Below are positions 63,833 to 64,000 of a stretch of DNA of 64,000 bases, piece after piece. The DNA comes from Ignavibacteriaceae bacterium (GTDB lineage Bacteria > Bacteroidota > Ignavibacteria > Ignavibacteriales > Ignavibacteriaceae), in contig JABDPB010000084.1 in the NCBI GenBank assembly GCA_013042995.1, forward strand, positions 1-64,000. Direction: 5' to 3'. The position numbers and the translations under genes are program-made. The notes beneath the pieces are model-generated. The model did no database searches. It had not been told where the DNA came from and worked only from the letters and a program-made list of their open reading frames with translations. Numbering within the stretch: position 1 is the first letter of the stretch; each line of letters begins with the position of its first letter.

Positions 63833-64000
63833 TTATTTTTTTTCCAACCAGGATTGGCTGTAAGATTCAGTCATTGTTTCTTTTACATTTTTTGTAACCT
63901 GCAAAGGTTGGAATGTATCAATCATAATTGCATATTCATTGGTTTCTTTCTTACCAATTGATGCTTCAGTCTTTCCAGGCTGTGGTCCGTGAGGAATTCC
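63833..64000 (-). CDS. hmgA: Homogentisate 1,2-dioxygenase, C-terminal end (partial)
   Basis: Only the last 55 residues are within the window, read from the right edge to a TAA at 63833-63835. GIPHGPQPGKTEASIGKKE...AIMIDTFQPLQ is typical of the C-terminus of homogentisate dioxygenase (HGP and DTF being conserved). The rest of the gene, and any 4-hydroxyphenylpyruvate dioxygenase, would lie beyond the window. Confidence 0.85.
   Translation of the reverse strand, partial: GIPHGPQPGKTEASIGKKETNEYAIMIDTFQPLQVTKNVKETMTESYSQSWLEKK

Overview
The window is a chromosomal segment of an AT-rich bacterium of the Bacteroidota/Chlorobiota/Ignavibacteriota group, most likely an Ignavibacteria-like organism. 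The grounds are C-terminal type IX secretion sorting domains of the YPNPFNP kind, a PorV/PorQ-like outer-membrane protein, a CarboxypepD_reg/TonB-dependent receptor, a GWxTD-domain protein, an 11-subunit complex I operon without nuoE, nuoF and nuoG, an isolated atpD-atpC pair, and a fused alpha/beta E1 of a branched-chain-type 2-oxoacid dehydrogenase. Placement below phylum level is inference.

Layout. 1-2.4 kb: the end of an unknown gene, a PEGA-domain lipoprotein, a decayed AAA+ ATPase resembling those of contractile injection systems, and tRNA-Arg(TCG). 2.5-14.5 kb: housekeeping genes: tadA and adk on the plus strand, then a minus-strand series reading from high to low coordinates (unknown protein, manC, rpiB-like, pyrK, pyrD, folC, rho, GWxTD protein, pdxA, methyltransferase, ftsE). 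14.7-25.0 kb: nuoABCDHIJKLMN. 25.1-28.8 kb: Rrf2 regulator, small protein, A-type Fe-S carrier, superoxide dismutase with a leader, Lon-domain protein, GNAT, and a small secreted protein whose signal peptide is interrupted by a stop codon. 28.9-30.7 kb: atpC and atpD. 30.8-42.8 kb: a minus-strand envelope/secretion locus (two T9SS-type secreted proteins, a lipoprotein, TonB receptor, PorV-like barrel, NHL lipoprotein, secreted endonuclease/exonuclease/phosphatase). 43.0-49.9 kb: lpd, lipB, fused E1, E2, lipA, a complete dehydrogenase-plus-lipoylation operon with a TetR-type palindrome upstream. 50.1-51.5 kb: SnoaL-like lipoprotein and outer-membrane barrel. 51.9-57.7 kb: MerR/two-CW regulator, SQR-like flavoprotein, DUF1641, TusE-like, DsrE-like, FadL-like and a DUF302-like secreted protein, a probable sulfur-handling operon. 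57.8-59.8 kb: membrane protein and thioredoxin/TPR protein. 59.8-64 kb: homogentisate (tyrosine) catabolism: acetoacetyl-CoA synthetase, flavin reductase, fumarylacetoacetase-like, and the 3' end of homogentisate dioxygenase at the window edge.

How the parts work together. Complex I lacking its NADH-oxidising module would take electrons from another donor such as ferredoxin. An SQR-like enzyme may feed the same quinone pool from sulfide or persulfide. The 2-oxoacid dehydrogenase operon carries both its enzymes and its lipoate supply. The homogentisate genes end in acetoacetyl-CoA synthetase, which activates the acetoacetate released by fumarylacetoacetase.

The most unusual items are the sulfur-relay operon with a Cys-rich MerR sensor, the split OB-fold/EEP nuclease-like locus with its own outer-membrane proteins, the RpiB-like protein lacking the usual catalytic Cys, the interrupted signal peptide at 28.4 kb, and the decayed injection-system ATPase. 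I saw no CRISPR array, insertion sequence or intact phage.
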